Of a DNA stretch of 33,611 nucleotides, positions 1 through 7,000 are shown piece after piece. The notes beneath the pieces are model-generated. The model saw only the letters and a program-made list of their open reading frames with translations, searched no databases and had not been told where the DNA came from. The DNA comes from Verrucomicrobiota bacterium (GTDB taxonomy: Bacteria; Verrucomicrobiota; Kiritimatiellia; CAJWTS01). The stretch covers positions 1-33,611 of the forward strand of contig JAQBYD010000043.1 of the NCBI GenBank assembly GCA_027623315.1. Direction: 5' to 3'. The stretch's first letter is position 1. Every line of letters begins with the position of its first letter. The position numbers were made by a program, and so were the translations under genes.

Positions 1-1248
<1,248 letters not shown>

Positions 1249-1255
1249 GAGGGGC

Positions 1256-1315
1256 GCCTAACAACAGCATGCAGCTGACGGCGCCGCGCGCCGCAGCTGA
1301 TGCTGGGCGTTCGAA
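1256..1315 (+). other. attC-like site A
   Basis: The left box GCCTAAC fits RYYYAAC. The stem is AGCAT-(G)-CAGCTG-(A)-CGGCG pairing perfectly with CGCCG-CAGCTG-ATGCT around a 5-nt loop. The two bracketed bases are bulged on the left arm, the hallmark of attC folding. The right box is GTTCGAA, which keeps the GTT but departs from GTTRRRY. In an integron the bases after G belong to the next cassette, so the right half can vary. The site begins only seven bases after the hsdR stop codon. Confidence 0.55.
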
Positions 1316-1363
1316 TTCCGAGAGAATCGGGACATTACGCACGCGACCGGGTGAACGCGGGTT
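1308..1363 (+). repeat. 56-bp direct repeat, copy 1
   Basis: It starts CGTTCGAAT and ends GAACGCGGGTT, and matches 2375-2429 over about 56 bases with only a few substitutions. Both copies start at the GTT of an attC-like hairpin, the predicted integron crossover point, and the pair flanks the AbrB/PIN module. Confidence 0.8.
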
Positions 1364-1406
1364 CGATGCTTACCCGGGTGCCAACGGCCGGAGATCAGAG
1401 TGTAAG

Positions 1407-1461
1407 AGTAAGTGCTGAAGTAAGTGTGAGATCCATCCGGTCACTTACTCGTCCACTTACT
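1407..1461. repeat. Interrupted inverted repeat built from AGTAAGTG blocks
   Basis: AGTAAGTG occurs twice at 1407-1426 with a 4-base gap, and CACTTACT occurs twice at 1442-1461 with a 4-base gap. The two halves pair as a 20-nt stem with a mismatched centre and a 15-nt loop. It lies in the 403-base gap between hsdR and the first TA module. Function is unknown; a protein-binding site or a foldback structure are both possible. Confidence 0.6.
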
Positions 1462-1530
1462 CCAACACATACTCCTGTCCTTCCATCTGAGCATCACGCG
1501 CCATCGAGCCCAATTCGAACCCGGCACGGG

Positions 1531-1561
1531 AGGCTATTTCAGGCTGGCGCCTGAATAGCCT
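1531..1561. repeat. Hairpin with a single bulged base
   Basis: AGGCTATTTCAGGC (1531-1544) pairs with GCCTGAATAGCCT (1549-1561) through 13 base pairs with one extra T on the left arm and a 4-nt loop. There is no T-run, so it is not a standard terminator. The one-sided bulge resembles the attC-like hairpins nearby, but it lacks the AAC and GTT boxes. Confidence 0.5.
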
Positions 1562-1609
1562 CAGTGCGATCGTTGGCTCCCGAGAATGAACACTTGCCCT
1601 CGTGGGTGA

Positions 1610-1650
1610 TTGGCGCTACAGTCTTACCAGTAAGACTAAAGGAGGCTCTA
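1610..1650 (+). promoter_or_regulatory. Operator palindrome and ribosome binding site of the AbrB/PIN module
   Basis: A perfect 8-bp inverted repeat, AGTCTTAC-CA-GTAAGACT, lies at 1620-1637, just upstream of a strong Shine-Dalgarno sequence AAAGGAGG and the ATG at 1652. A TTGGCG at 1610-1615 could be a -35 element, but the matching -10 would fall inside the palindrome and is weak. The position suits autoregulation by the antitoxin dimer; that is inference. Confidence 0.5.
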
Positions 1651-1651
1651 C

Positions 1652-1924
1652 ATGCAAACACTAGCAACAACCCGGATGTCATCCAAAGGACAGGTGGTAA
1701 TTCCCGAAGATGTACGTAAGCGTCTCCACCTGGAAGCCGGAGCACAATTCGTCGTCGTCGGAGAAGGAGATGTCGTCATTCTCAAGACAATCCAACGCCC
1801 TACGATGGCTGATTTCGACCCTCTCGTTCGAAAGGCCAGGCAGCAGGCTCGTGCTTCAGGAATGAAGCGCACAGACATAGCCAAGGCCATTGCGCGGGCT
1901 CGAGGGAAGAAGTGCGACTGGTGA
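1652..1924 (+). CDS. AbrB/SpoVT-fold antitoxin
   Basis: A 90-residue protein. Its N-terminal half is a swapped-hairpin AbrB DNA-binding domain: the SSKGQVVIPEDVRKRL core (about residues 9-24) is the family signature, followed by GAQFVVVGEGDVVIL. The C-terminal half is helical and basic, as expected for toxin binding. It should neutralise the PIN ribonuclease encoded next and repress its own promoter, where a perfect palindrome sits at 1620-1637. The ATG is preceded by a very good Shine-Dalgarno sequence. Its last 13 bases overlap the toxin start, implying translational coupling. The module lies between two attC-like hairpins. The pairing with a PIN toxin is the well-known AbrB-PIN type II arrangement. 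Confidence 0.87.
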   Translation: MQTLATTRMSSKGQVVIPEDVRKRLHLEAGAQFVVVGEGDVVILKTIQRPTMADFDPLVRKARQQARASGMKRTDIAKAIARARGKKCDW

Positions 1925-2316
1925 TCGACACCAATGTCTTCGTTTCCGGTGTGTTCTTCTCGGGGCCACCACATGAGATCCTAAAGGCGTGGCGAAGCGG
2001 TCACATCAAACTGGTCCTTTCTCCCGAAATACTGGCGGAGTACCACGCAACAGGAGATGAGCTTTCCGCCAAGTTTCCCGATGTGGACTTGAACCCATGG
2101 CTGGAACTCATTGCGACGGTGGGACTCCTTGTTGAGGCTCCGCCACTTGCGGAGCAAGTTTGCACTGATCCTGACGACGACAAGTTCCTCGCCTGCGCAA
2201 TAGCGAGCCGAACGAAGTTGGTCACCTCCGGTGATAAGGCATTGCTTGCGACATCGGGCTTCGGAGGCGTGACCGTTCTGACACCGCGGCAGTTCATCGA
2301 CAAGCACCTGACATAG
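1912..2316 (+). CDS. PIN-domain toxin (COG1569-like)
   Basis: A 134-residue single PIN domain. The first acidic residue is in VIDTNVFVSGVFF at the N-terminus. A central glutamate lies in PEILAEY, and the later acidic cluster is in TDPDDDKFLACA, followed by the TSGD motif. Together these form the Mg2+-binding site of a VapC-like ribonuclease. The start is a GTG at 1912 overlapping the antitoxin; the GTG at 1921 is the alternative and also gives VIDTN. All key acidic residues are present, so the toxin looks intact. The class usually cleaves tRNA or rRNA; the target here cannot be read from sequence. An attC-like hairpin begins six bases after the stop codon. Confidence 0.87.
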   Translation: MRLVIDTNVFVSGVFFSGPPHEILKAWRSGHIKLVLSPEILAEYHATGDELSAKFPDVDLNPWLELIATVGLLVEAPPLAEQVCTDPDDDKFLACAIASRTKLVTSGDKALLATSGFGGVTVLTPRQFIDKHLT

Positions 2317-2321
2317 AGGAG

Positions 2322-2382
2322 CCAACCAAGAAATCCAAACTATTTTCGCTTAGCGCGAAAAAGTCTGATTTTAACGTTCGAA
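2322..2382 (+). other. attC-like site B
   Basis: CCAAC precedes a stem whose left arm (2331-2349) is AAATC-CAA-ACT-(A)-TTTTCGC and whose right arm is 2355-2371. The outer five, middle three and inner seven base pairs hold; one A is bulged and one small asymmetric loop occurs, again with the extra bases on the left. It ends at GTTCGAA (2376-2382), the same right end as site A. The left box is degenerate, so confidence is modest. The inner TTTTCGC/GCGAAAA could also serve as a weak terminator for the toxin gene. Confidence 0.4.
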
Positions 2383-2429
2383 TCCCGAGGGAATCAAACC
2401 TTACGCACGCGACCGGGTGAACGCGGGTT
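2375..2429 (+). repeat. 56-bp direct repeat, copy 2
   Basis: The partner of 1308-1363. It begins at the GTT end of attC-like site B, shares the TTACGCACGCGACCGGG core and ends in GAACGCGGGTT. The differences are mostly near GAATC and in one base of length. Confidence 0.8.
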
Positions 2430-2715
2430 GACCTGCCGGGACTCAAATTACACCCGCACCTCTGCGGAGAGCTGGTTGAACCAGCAGGTTCAATATGATC
2501 TCTGGGAAGCGGAAAAGCACTCCACAAAGCTGCAGGTTCGGAAAATGGCGGCGGCATAATCGGGTAGCCGGGAGGATTTGCCATCCGGCTTCCTTCCCAC
2601 GGTCGGTCACCCTTCCGCAGTTGCCACAGGCTAGTATTTTCCCTACGTTCAACGAACGTAGGGCGGTTCACATACAGGGGACTTTAACCCCATTAGTTCG
2701 CGCCCATGCTGGGCG
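2430..2715. other. Cassette-sized stretch with no supportable gene
   Basis: Between attC-like sites B and E I find no ORF with a ribosome binding site and recognisable protein features. A 125-residue minus-strand frame spans the hairpin and the repeat and looks like chance. The stretch contains the perfect hairpin at 2641-2663. It may be an ORF-less cassette or a decayed one. Confidence 0.4.
2641..2663. terminator. Strong hairpin, possible terminator
   Basis: CCCTACGTTC-AAC-GAACGTAGGG is a perfect 10-bp stem with a 3-nt loop. A TTTT run lies just before it on the plus strand, which becomes an A-tract before the stem or a U-tract after it for minus-strand transcripts. Read on the minus strand it resembles an intrinsic terminator ending in AAAATAC; on the plus strand there is no U-tract. 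Confidence 0.4.
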
Positions 2716-2776
2716 TACACATCCGCCTGGACCCTATCGCGGCTAGCGCCGCGAAGGCTCAGGCGAGGCGTTGGCC
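2716..2776 (+). other. attC-like site E (degenerate)
   Basis: CGCCTG...CGCGGC (2724-2743) pairs with GCCGCG...CAGGCG (2748-2765) around a TAGC loop; six outer and six inner base pairs flank a mismatched middle. GTTGGCC follows at 2770-2776, one base off the GTTRRRY right box. The left box is not recognisable. Its position just before the YefM/YoeB promoter is what a cassette boundary would need. Confidence 0.35.
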
Positions 2777-2788
2777 AGAAACGATGAG

Positions 2789-2838
2789 TTGACAATCGCC
2801 AGACGCCCACGTACGCTATGCCGTACGGAATGGAGGTG
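2789..2838 (+). promoter_or_regulatory. Promoter, CGTACG operator repeats and Shine-Dalgarno of the YefM/YoeB module
   Basis: A consensus -35 TTGACA (2789-2794) is followed after 17 bases by TACGCT as a weak -10. Two CGTACG palindromes, at about 2810-2815 and 2823-2828, bracket the -10 to start region, a likely antitoxin operator. A strong Shine-Dalgarno GGAGGTGA precedes the ATG at 2843. Confidence 0.5.
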
Positions 2839-2842
2839 AGAC

Positions 2843-3085
2843 ATGACAAGCATCACAGCAACTGAAGCAAGACGGCAACTTTACACGTTGCTCGACGACG
2901 TGGCGGACTCTCATGAGCCGGTTCAGATCGCTGGCAAGCGGCATTCTGCCGTCCTCGTATCCGAGGATGACTGGCGGGCTGTGCAAGAGACACTCTATCT
3001 CACCGGAATCCCCGGGATGCGGGAGTCCATTCGAAAGGGGCTCAAAAGCCCGGTAGAGAAGTGCGCAACGGAACTGAATTGGTGA
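2843..3085 (+). CDS. YefM/Phd-family antitoxin
   Basis: An 80-residue protein. The N-terminal Phd/YefM DNA-binding fold is clear from TATEARRQLYTLLDDVADSH and from the conserved VQIAGKRHSAVLVSEDDWRAVQ core, which ends in a tryptophan-containing helix. The C-terminal tail, with L-T-G-I-P-G-M-R-E-S, is typical of YefM antitoxins that wrap YoeB. It should inhibit the neighbouring RNase and repress the operon together with it. The Shine-Dalgarno sequence GGAGGTGA makes the start unambiguous. Its stop codon overlaps the toxin start in a GTGA junction if the toxin starts at 3082. The module lies between attC-like sites E and C. Confidence 0.9.
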   Translation: MTSITATEARRQLYTLLDDVADSHEPVQIAGKRHSAVLVSEDDWRAVQETLYLTGIPGMRESIRKGLKSPVEKCATELNW

Positions 3086-3345
3086 GGTGGTCACTGGTCT
3101 ATACGACCCACGCCAAGCGTGACGCCAAGAAGCTCTCACGCTCGGGGCTAAAGCCACAGGCCGAGAAGATCCTCGCCATTCTCGCCAAGAACCCGTATCA
3201 GACACCGCCCCCATTCGAGCGGCTTGTCGGTGATCTATCCGGAGCGTGTTCGCGGCGCATCAACATCCAGCACCGCCTCGTGTACCAGGTACTTGATGAT
3301 ATCAAAACAGTGAAGGTCATTCGCATGTGGACTCATTACGAGTGA
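3082..3345 (+). CDS. yoeB: YoeB-family ribosome-dependent mRNA endoribonuclease toxin
   Basis: An ~87-residue RelE-fold toxin. The block PFERLVGDLSG is followed by CSRRINIQHRLVYQV, and the protein ends in RMWTHYE. These correspond to the catalytic Glu, Arg and C-terminal His-Tyr of YoeB, so it looks active. YoeB cleaves mRNA codons in the ribosomal A site. The start is chosen at GTG 3082, which overlaps the antitoxin stop by four bases and gives the usual short N-terminus. A GTG at 3061 in the same frame would add seven residues. It follows yefM directly, as in the classical operon. Family assignment is confident; the exact start is not. Confidence 0.9.
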   Translation: MRWSLVYTTHAKRDAKKLSRSGLKPQAEKILAILAKNPYQTPPPFERLVGDLSGACSRRINIQHRLVYQVLDDIKTVKVIRMWTHYE

Positions 3346-3351
3346 TCCAAT

Positions 3352-3414
3352 GGCGAACATTGCGCTCCACGTTATCCGCCGGGGGCCGGCGAAACGTGAG
3401 CGCAGGCGTTTATA
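3352..3414 (+). other. attC-like site C
   Basis: GCGAAC is followed by TGCGCTC-(C)-ACGTT-ATC-CGCCGG (3361-3382), a GGG loop and CCGGCG-AA-ACGT-GAGCGCA (3386-3404), then GGCGTT. The stem has at least 18 base pairs, with one bulged C and an asymmetric loop, both on the left arm as in sites A and B. The right box GTTTATA departs from consensus. It lies seven bases after the YoeB stop codon. Confidence 0.45.
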
Positions 3415-3469
3415 CCAGAGAGAAACAACGGGGGGTGACAAAAGGCACACGTGGGTCTAGCCTAGTCTC

Positions 3470-3739
3470 ATGAGTCAGTTCGACTGGAGTGATGAGAAGA
3501 ACGAGATGCTGGAGCATTCTCGCGGCGTGTGTTTCGAAGATGTCCTGGTCTGTATTCAAAACGGTGACATTCTTGACGTCATCCCACACCCGAATCGCGA
3601 GCTCTATCCAGGACAACGCATCATCATTCTGAACTTGAATGGCTACGTCTGGCTCGTGCCATACGTAAAATCAAAAGGTGTGAGATTCCTGAAGACTATC
3701 ATTCCGAGCAGGAAGGCAACCCGGGAGTACCTGTCATGA
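3470..3739 (+). CDS. BrnT-like ribonuclease toxin
   Basis: An 89-residue basic protein. FDWSDEKNEMLEHSRGVCFED at the N-terminus resembles the F-x-W-D-x-x-K-N...GVSFE start of BrnT and related RelE-like toxins. It then shows the alternating strands R-I-I-I-L-N-L-N-G-Y-V-W-L-V and a C-terminal basic patch (TIIPSRKATREYL). It precedes its partner, the toxin-first order typical of BrnTA and of the COG5304-linked pairs. The ATGA overlap with the next gene (3736-3739) supports coupling. There is no obvious Shine-Dalgarno sequence before the ATG at 3470. It sits between attC-like sites C and D. Family placement is probable rather than certain. Confidence 0.72.
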   Translation: MSQFDWSDEKNEMLEHSRGVCFEDVLVCIQNGDILDVIPHPNRELYPGQRIIILNLNGYVWLVPYVKSKGVRFLKTIIPSRKATREYLS

Positions 3740-4020
3740 GCAAGAACCCCATGCAACTAGATAAGGAAGAACTTGAGATACTCAAGTTCTTCGAGGCAGG
3801 ATCCATTTCCAGCATCCCAAATGTAAAAAGGGAGAAGAGGGAAATGGAGGAGGCTGCACGAAGCACCCTACAGAAGGATAAGCGGATCAATATCCGAATA
3901 TCGTCACGCGATCTTGAACGTATTCAAATGCGTGCAGCAAGAGAGGGTGTTCCTTACCAGACATACATCTCTAGCTCCCTCCACAAGCTGGTGTCCGGGC
4001 GCATCAAAGAGGTGGTCTAA
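3736..4020 (+). CDS. RHH (CopG/COG5304-like) antitoxin of the BrnT-like toxin
   Basis: A 94-residue protein. The N-terminal half is acidic and helical. The C-terminal half carries a ribbon-helix-helix motif: KRINIRISSRDLERIQMRA (about residues 48-66), then EGVPYQTYISSSLHKLVSGR. This organisation, a toxin-binding N-terminus and an RHH C-terminus, is that of antitoxins partnered with BrnT-like toxins. It should bind the toxin encoded immediately upstream and autoregulate. The start overlaps the toxin stop by four bases. Its stop codon TAA (4018-4020) lies inside the left box of the attC site at 4015, the tight gene/attC packing typical of integron cassettes. Confidence 0.8.
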   Translation: MSKNPMQLDKEELEILKFFEAGSISSIPNVKREKREMEEAARSTLQKDKRINIRISSRDLERIQMRAAREGVPYQTYISSSLHKLVSGRIKEVV

Positions 4021-4089
4021 CAATCCGCTGAATCATGCAAATGACAGCCGCGCTGCGGCTGCCATTTGATGATTAGCGGTACGTTGGGC
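4015..4089 (+). other. attC site D (near-canonical)
   Basis: The left box GTCTAAC fits RYYYAAC exactly and the right box GTTGGGC fits GTTRRRY exactly. Between them, CCGCT-(G)-AATCAT-(G)-CAAATG-A-CAGCCGC pairs with GCGGCTG-C-CATTTG-ATGATT-AGCGG around a 3-nt GCT loop. That is 24 base pairs with one A-C mismatch and two bulged G residues on the left arm. The 75-bp length, one-sided bulges and box sequences are all those of integron cassette recombination sites. Confidence 0.82.
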
Positions 4090-4185
4090 GATAGAGTTGG
4101 GAACAAGAGAAGGAAATGGTACTATATCCGCATGGGTACATTTCGCGTAGGCTGCAAGATCGAGAATCACGTGCATCGCGCCAAA

Positions 4186-4262
4186 GGCATATCGCGCGTA
4201 AAGACGCCGTTCTTTGCCGGAAATCAGGGCATATCGCGCGTAAACACGCCGTTCTTTGCCGG
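4186..4262 (+). repeat. Two 35-bp direct repeats, 7 bases apart
   Basis: GGCATATCGCGCGTAAA... ending in TTCTTTGCCGG occurs at 4186-4220 and 4228-4262 with a single G/C difference. They lie in the 395-base gap between attC site D and the small ORF at 4416, where I see no other gene. A direct duplication or binding-site pair is possible. Confidence 0.8.
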
Positions 4263-4415
4263 GTCTCCCCAGGCCGAATCTTTTGTCTCGGCCAGGTGTG
4301 CCGGACCTGCTACAGTGCGTATTCGTTAGCGAACTGGGGCAAACTAAGACGGGCTAATGAGGGCTTAGATGCGGTCCGTCTTACAACAATAACGCTGTTG
4401 CAGCGGTAGAGGATT

Positions 4416-4613
4416 ATGAGAAATACATCAGCCAACCAGGGAGCGGTATTCGCCAAGCGCGCCAAGCTCCTCGACGAAATGGCAGCGCGGGCTGAAGTGC
4501 GCAGGGTCCGTGCACTCAAGCTGGGCAACCAGAGAGAAGCCGATGGTGCAAAGAAGACCATCGAGGAATCACAGGAAAGTGCCCGGCGCCTTCGCGCCCA
4601 AATCAGCGAGTAA
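4416..4613 (+). CDS. Small coiled-coil protein of unknown function
   Basis: A 65-residue, highly charged protein rich in Ala, Arg and Glu, with no hydrophobic segment or signal peptide. The whole length from about residue 14 is predicted helix with heptad-like spacing (AKLLDEMAARAEVRRVRALKL, then EESQESARRLRAQI). An AGAGG lies shortly before the ATG, a usable Shine-Dalgarno sequence. It stands alone between the attC array and the convergent periplasmic protein gene. I do not recognise a family. It could be the gene of a further cassette, but no attC-like structure follows it. It may also not be translated. Confidence 0.45.
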   Translation: MRNTSANQGAVFAKRAKLLDEMAARAEVRRVRALKLGNQREADGAKKTIEESQESARRLRAQISE

Positions 4614-4657
4614 ACGGCGCTACGTCCCGGAGCGGCCGCTGATGATCGCTTCCCGGT

Positions 4658-5338
4658 TCAGAATTCCTGGCGTTTCGGCTGCGGCGCGAGATCGTTATCG
4701 AGCGGCTTGCGAGGCCCGTCCGTCTCCGCGTTCCTGCGGCGGTCCGGGCGTGCGCCGTCGCGCATGCCTTGCATCCGGTTCTTCATACGCTCCTGCATGA
4801 ACACTTTCGCCGCCTCAAGCTGCTCGGGGGTCAGGGTCCGCTTGATTAGGAGCAACTGCTGCATCTTGAGCTTGGCGAGTTCTTTCTGGATCTCGAAACA
4901 ATGATCAATCGCCTGCATCAGTTCATCTTCATCGACCTCATCCTGCGTCATGATCTTTGCCTGCTGCATTCCGCAGTTGCGTAGCTGCTCTTCAAGTCCA
5001 CGGGACTCGGCCTGGTGGGCTTCGGCCTCGGCGCGCAGCGTTTCGAGCTGGGTGTCGGTTATGCCCAGCGTCTCGGCGAGTTTCTCATTGTGAAGGACGC
5101 CCTTGAGCAGGAACTCCTCCGGAGACCGACGGCCCCAATTGCCTCGGCGGCGCTGAACGTCCTCGCGCATCTGTCGGCGCCGGTCCGTGTTCTTTGCCGC
5201 CTCGTCGCCGTTCGCGGGATCGGGTCGCTCCGGGTTAGCCGGGGGATCCGCCGCGGGTACCTCCTCCTGCCCGATTGCGATATCGCACCACGCCCACATG
5301 AGTACCAGCAAAGCCAATGTTTTCGCCACTTTATGCAT
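4658..5338 (-). CDS. Secreted LTxxQ-like (Spy/CpxP-type) helical protein
   Basis: The start is taken at ATG 5338, with the Shine-Dalgarno sequence AAAGGAA six bases upstream; the longer frame adds 15 unlikely residues. The 226-residue product begins with a clear signal peptide (MHKVAKTLALLVLMWAWCDI, cleavage near IAIGQ-EE) and a Pro/Asp-rich linker. A long helical region then carries GITDTQLETLRAE and TLTPEQLEAAKVF, which match the LTxxQ-type repeats of the Spy/CpxP periplasmic family. It ends in a basic, disordered tail rich in R, D and P. Such proteins act as periplasmic chaperones or sensors. A specific role is not visible, and it is not in an operon with its neighbours. Confidence 0.65.
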   Translation of the reverse strand: MHKVAKTLALLVLMWAWCDIAIGQEEVPAADPPANPERPDPANGDEAAKNTDRRRQMREDVQRRRGNWGRRSPEEFLLKGVLHNEKLAETLGITDTQLETLRAEAEAHQAESRGLEEQLRNCGMQQAKIMTQDEVDEDELMQAIDHCFEIQKELAKLKMQQLLLIKRTLTPEQLEAAKVFMQERMKNRMQGMRDGARPDRRRNAETDGPRKPLDNDLAPQPKRQEF

Positions 5339-5446
5339 CTTGAGTTCCTTTACTTCGTCACACGCCACGCCGCGTTCGTACACCTATTACAACAATAACG
5401 ATATCTCGCGCAGAATATTGCCGCCCTTTCTTCGTTTCTTTTCCGC

Positions 5447-6565
5447 TTACACCACCAATCGCTTCGAGCAGCGCCCCAGCAGACGGCATCCGTCCTTCGT
5501 CACGACCACCGTATCCTCGATGCGCACGCCGCCTATCTCGGGATAATAGAGCCCCGGCTCAATCGTGATGACGTGTCCGGCGCGAAGTCGCGTGCGCGCA
5601 CGCCCCACGTTGGGCGCTTCGTGTATGTCAAGGCCCACGCCGTGCCCGGTGCCATGGAAGAACCCGTACATCGTGCCGTCCGCTTCGCCGGTTTCAAACC
5701 CGTGCTCTGAAAAGCACTCCACCACGCGACGGTGGATGCCGGCACTGCTCACACCCGGTCTCACCGTGCGCAGCGCTTCCTCCTGCGCTTTGCGCACGGC
5801 ACGATACATCGCGCGCAACGGCGGGGCCGGCACGCCTTTCACGACGGTGCGCGTGATATCTCCCCAGTACCCATGTCCGTTGTGCTTCGGAAAGATATCG
5901 ATCACGATCGGTTCGTTCGCCCGCAACGGTCCATGCCCGGCTTCGTGCGGGTCTGCGCCCTGCCGTCCCCCGGCGACGATCGTCATGGGGGCGCTGCAGT
6001 TAGCGTCCAAGAGAACGCGGCGAATCTCCAGGTGCATCCGCTCCGACGTTAACGGTTTACCACGCCAGATCAGCGTACGATCACGGCGCGGTCTCGACTC
6101 GCGGATCGCGCCAATTACCGCGCGCATTGCGCCTACGGCCGCGCGTTGACTCTGGCGCAGCTGCCGTATCTCGCGCTCGGTCTTGACCGCTCGTGCCGGG
6201 AACAACGTGTCGTGTACGAGCAGTCGCACACGCGCACGCTCAAGGCCGCGCGCGACCTCGAGCGGAAAGGTCGGACTCACGGTTACCGTCTCGACGCGCT
6301 CCCTACGTAGTAGGGCCACGGCCCATTCGCGAATGAGTCGCTGCTGCCCGAGGGGCACGCCCAGTTGCGCGGGGGTGAGCACGCGGCAGCGGCGGGCCGC
6401 ACGCGTCGCACGCCCCAACTCGAGGTTCGGGACTACTAGGTAGCGTTGCGCGCCTCGCACCAGCGCGACCACGGGGTCCGTAGCACGAAAGCGTGTTACG
6501 TACTCCAGATCGGGGCAGCTGCAGGCGTCGCCGACGAGGAGTTTTGGTCCTGTTAACTTCTTCAT
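5447..6565 (-). CDS. M24-family metallopeptidase (Xaa-Pro aminopeptidase-like)
   Basis: A 372-residue cytosolic protein. Residues 1-125 form a creatinase-like N-terminal domain and residues 140-372 the pita-bread catalytic domain. All five metal ligands can be seen: Asp223 (VIDIFP), Asp236 (GYWGDITRT), His308 (FHGTGHGVGLDIHE), Glu336 (TIEPGLYYP) and Glu350 (GVRIEDTVVV). It should be an active dinuclear aminopeptidase that removes N-terminal residues before proline, or a related prolidase. The exact substrate is uncertain, because the N-terminal domain is divergent. It reads away from dnaA, with the 435-base candidate origin region between them. The ATG at 6565 is the only good start. Confidence 0.88.
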   Translation of the reverse strand: MKKLTGPKLLVGDACSCPDLEYVTRFRATDPVVALVRGAQRYLVVPNLELGRATRAARRCRVLTPAQLGVPLGQQRLIREWAVALLRRERVETVTVSPTFPLEVARGLERARVRLLVHDTLFPARAVKTEREIRQLRQSQRAAVGAMRAVIGAIRESRPRRDRTLIWRGKPLTSERMHLEIRRVLLDANCSAPMTIVAGGRQGADPHEAGHGPLRANEPIVIDIFPKHNGHGYWGDITRTVVKGVPAPPLRAMYRAVRKAQEEALRTVRPGVSSAGIHRRVVECFSEHGFETGEADGTMYGFFHGTGHGVGLDIHEAPNVGRARTRLRAGHVITIEPGLYYPEIGGVRIEDTVVVTKDGCRLLGRCSKRLVV

Positions 6566-7000
6566 AGTGCGGTCGCCATGCTGGTCCTTATACTGAAAAA
6601 GCGGCCTTTAAGCGGCTGTAAACGCGTGGTCTGCCCGGGGTTTTTCGGCTTTTTATTACGTCTGCGGAGCAACGAGGGATTGTAGGGACAAAAGTGTAAC
6701 CACAAGATCAGGTATGTGGAGGCTGTTAATAACTCTGTGGGCACGACTATTAGAGTTCGATTTGAGGGTTGGTGGGCGATGGTGGCCTGCCTGCTGGCCT
6801 GCGGATAAGGGGTGTTTATAACGTGTGCATAGATCCGCCACGCATGCTGCCGCATCAGGCCTCGCAACCATAGAAAGTTGTTGTGCGGTCTATTCAACTG
6901 CACTAAGAATCGGCACATCGTGAGCATGGGGCTAAACACGACGGTTTTCGATCTTAATCCACGTGTGCATCACGCTGGATACTAACAGGAGGCGGATCAA
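6566..7000. other. dnaA upstream region, candidate replication origin
   Basis: A 435-base gene-free stretch between the divergent peptidase and dnaA genes. No perfect TTATNCACA DnaA box is present. Near matches are TGCGGATAA (6800-6808) and TGTGCATAG (6824-6832). The decamer ACGTGTGCAT occurs twice exactly, at 6821-6830 and 6961-6970. The second copy is 40 bases from the dnaA start. Given the divergent DnaA recognition loop, these may be lineage-specific boxes. Evidence for an origin is positional only. Confidence 0.3.

Larger units (their letters stand above)
1256..4089 (+). mobile_element. Putative CALIN: attC-like array carrying three TA cassettes, no integrase seen
   Basis: Five imperfect hairpins (1256-1315, 2322-2382, 2716-2776, 3352-3414, 4015-4089) alternate with the TA modules at 1652-2316, 2843-3345 and 3470-4020, all on the plus strand. 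The hairpins share an attC-like plan: an AAC-type left box in most, a bulged stem and a right GTT. In four of them, extra unpaired bases sit on the left arm. The last one matches the attC core consensus at both ends. Cassettes of one small module plus a downstream attC are the standard integron cassette form, and TA cassettes are common in sedentary chromosomal integrons. No tyrosine recombinase or attI is visible, hence CALIN. Only the 4015-4089 site is strong on its own; the rest are supported mainly by structure and position. Confidence 0.6.

Noticed and set aside
1310-1380. tRNA fragment (GGTTCGA-like T-loop sequences) as an integration scar
   Set aside because: Only short T-loop-like words occur; no acceptor or anticodon arm can be folded around them.
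2294-2671. A 125-residue minus-strand frame in the cassette block
   Set aside because: It runs through attC-like site B, the direct repeat and a hairpin, and shows no protein-like pattern.
4186-4262. Possible CRISPR array
   Set aside because: Only two repeats with a 7-base gap; no spacers of normal size and no cas genes.
6881-6909. TTGTGC-17-TAAGAA as a dnaA promoter
   Set aside because: The -35 matches only half of the consensus; many equally good pairs occur by chance in this stretch.
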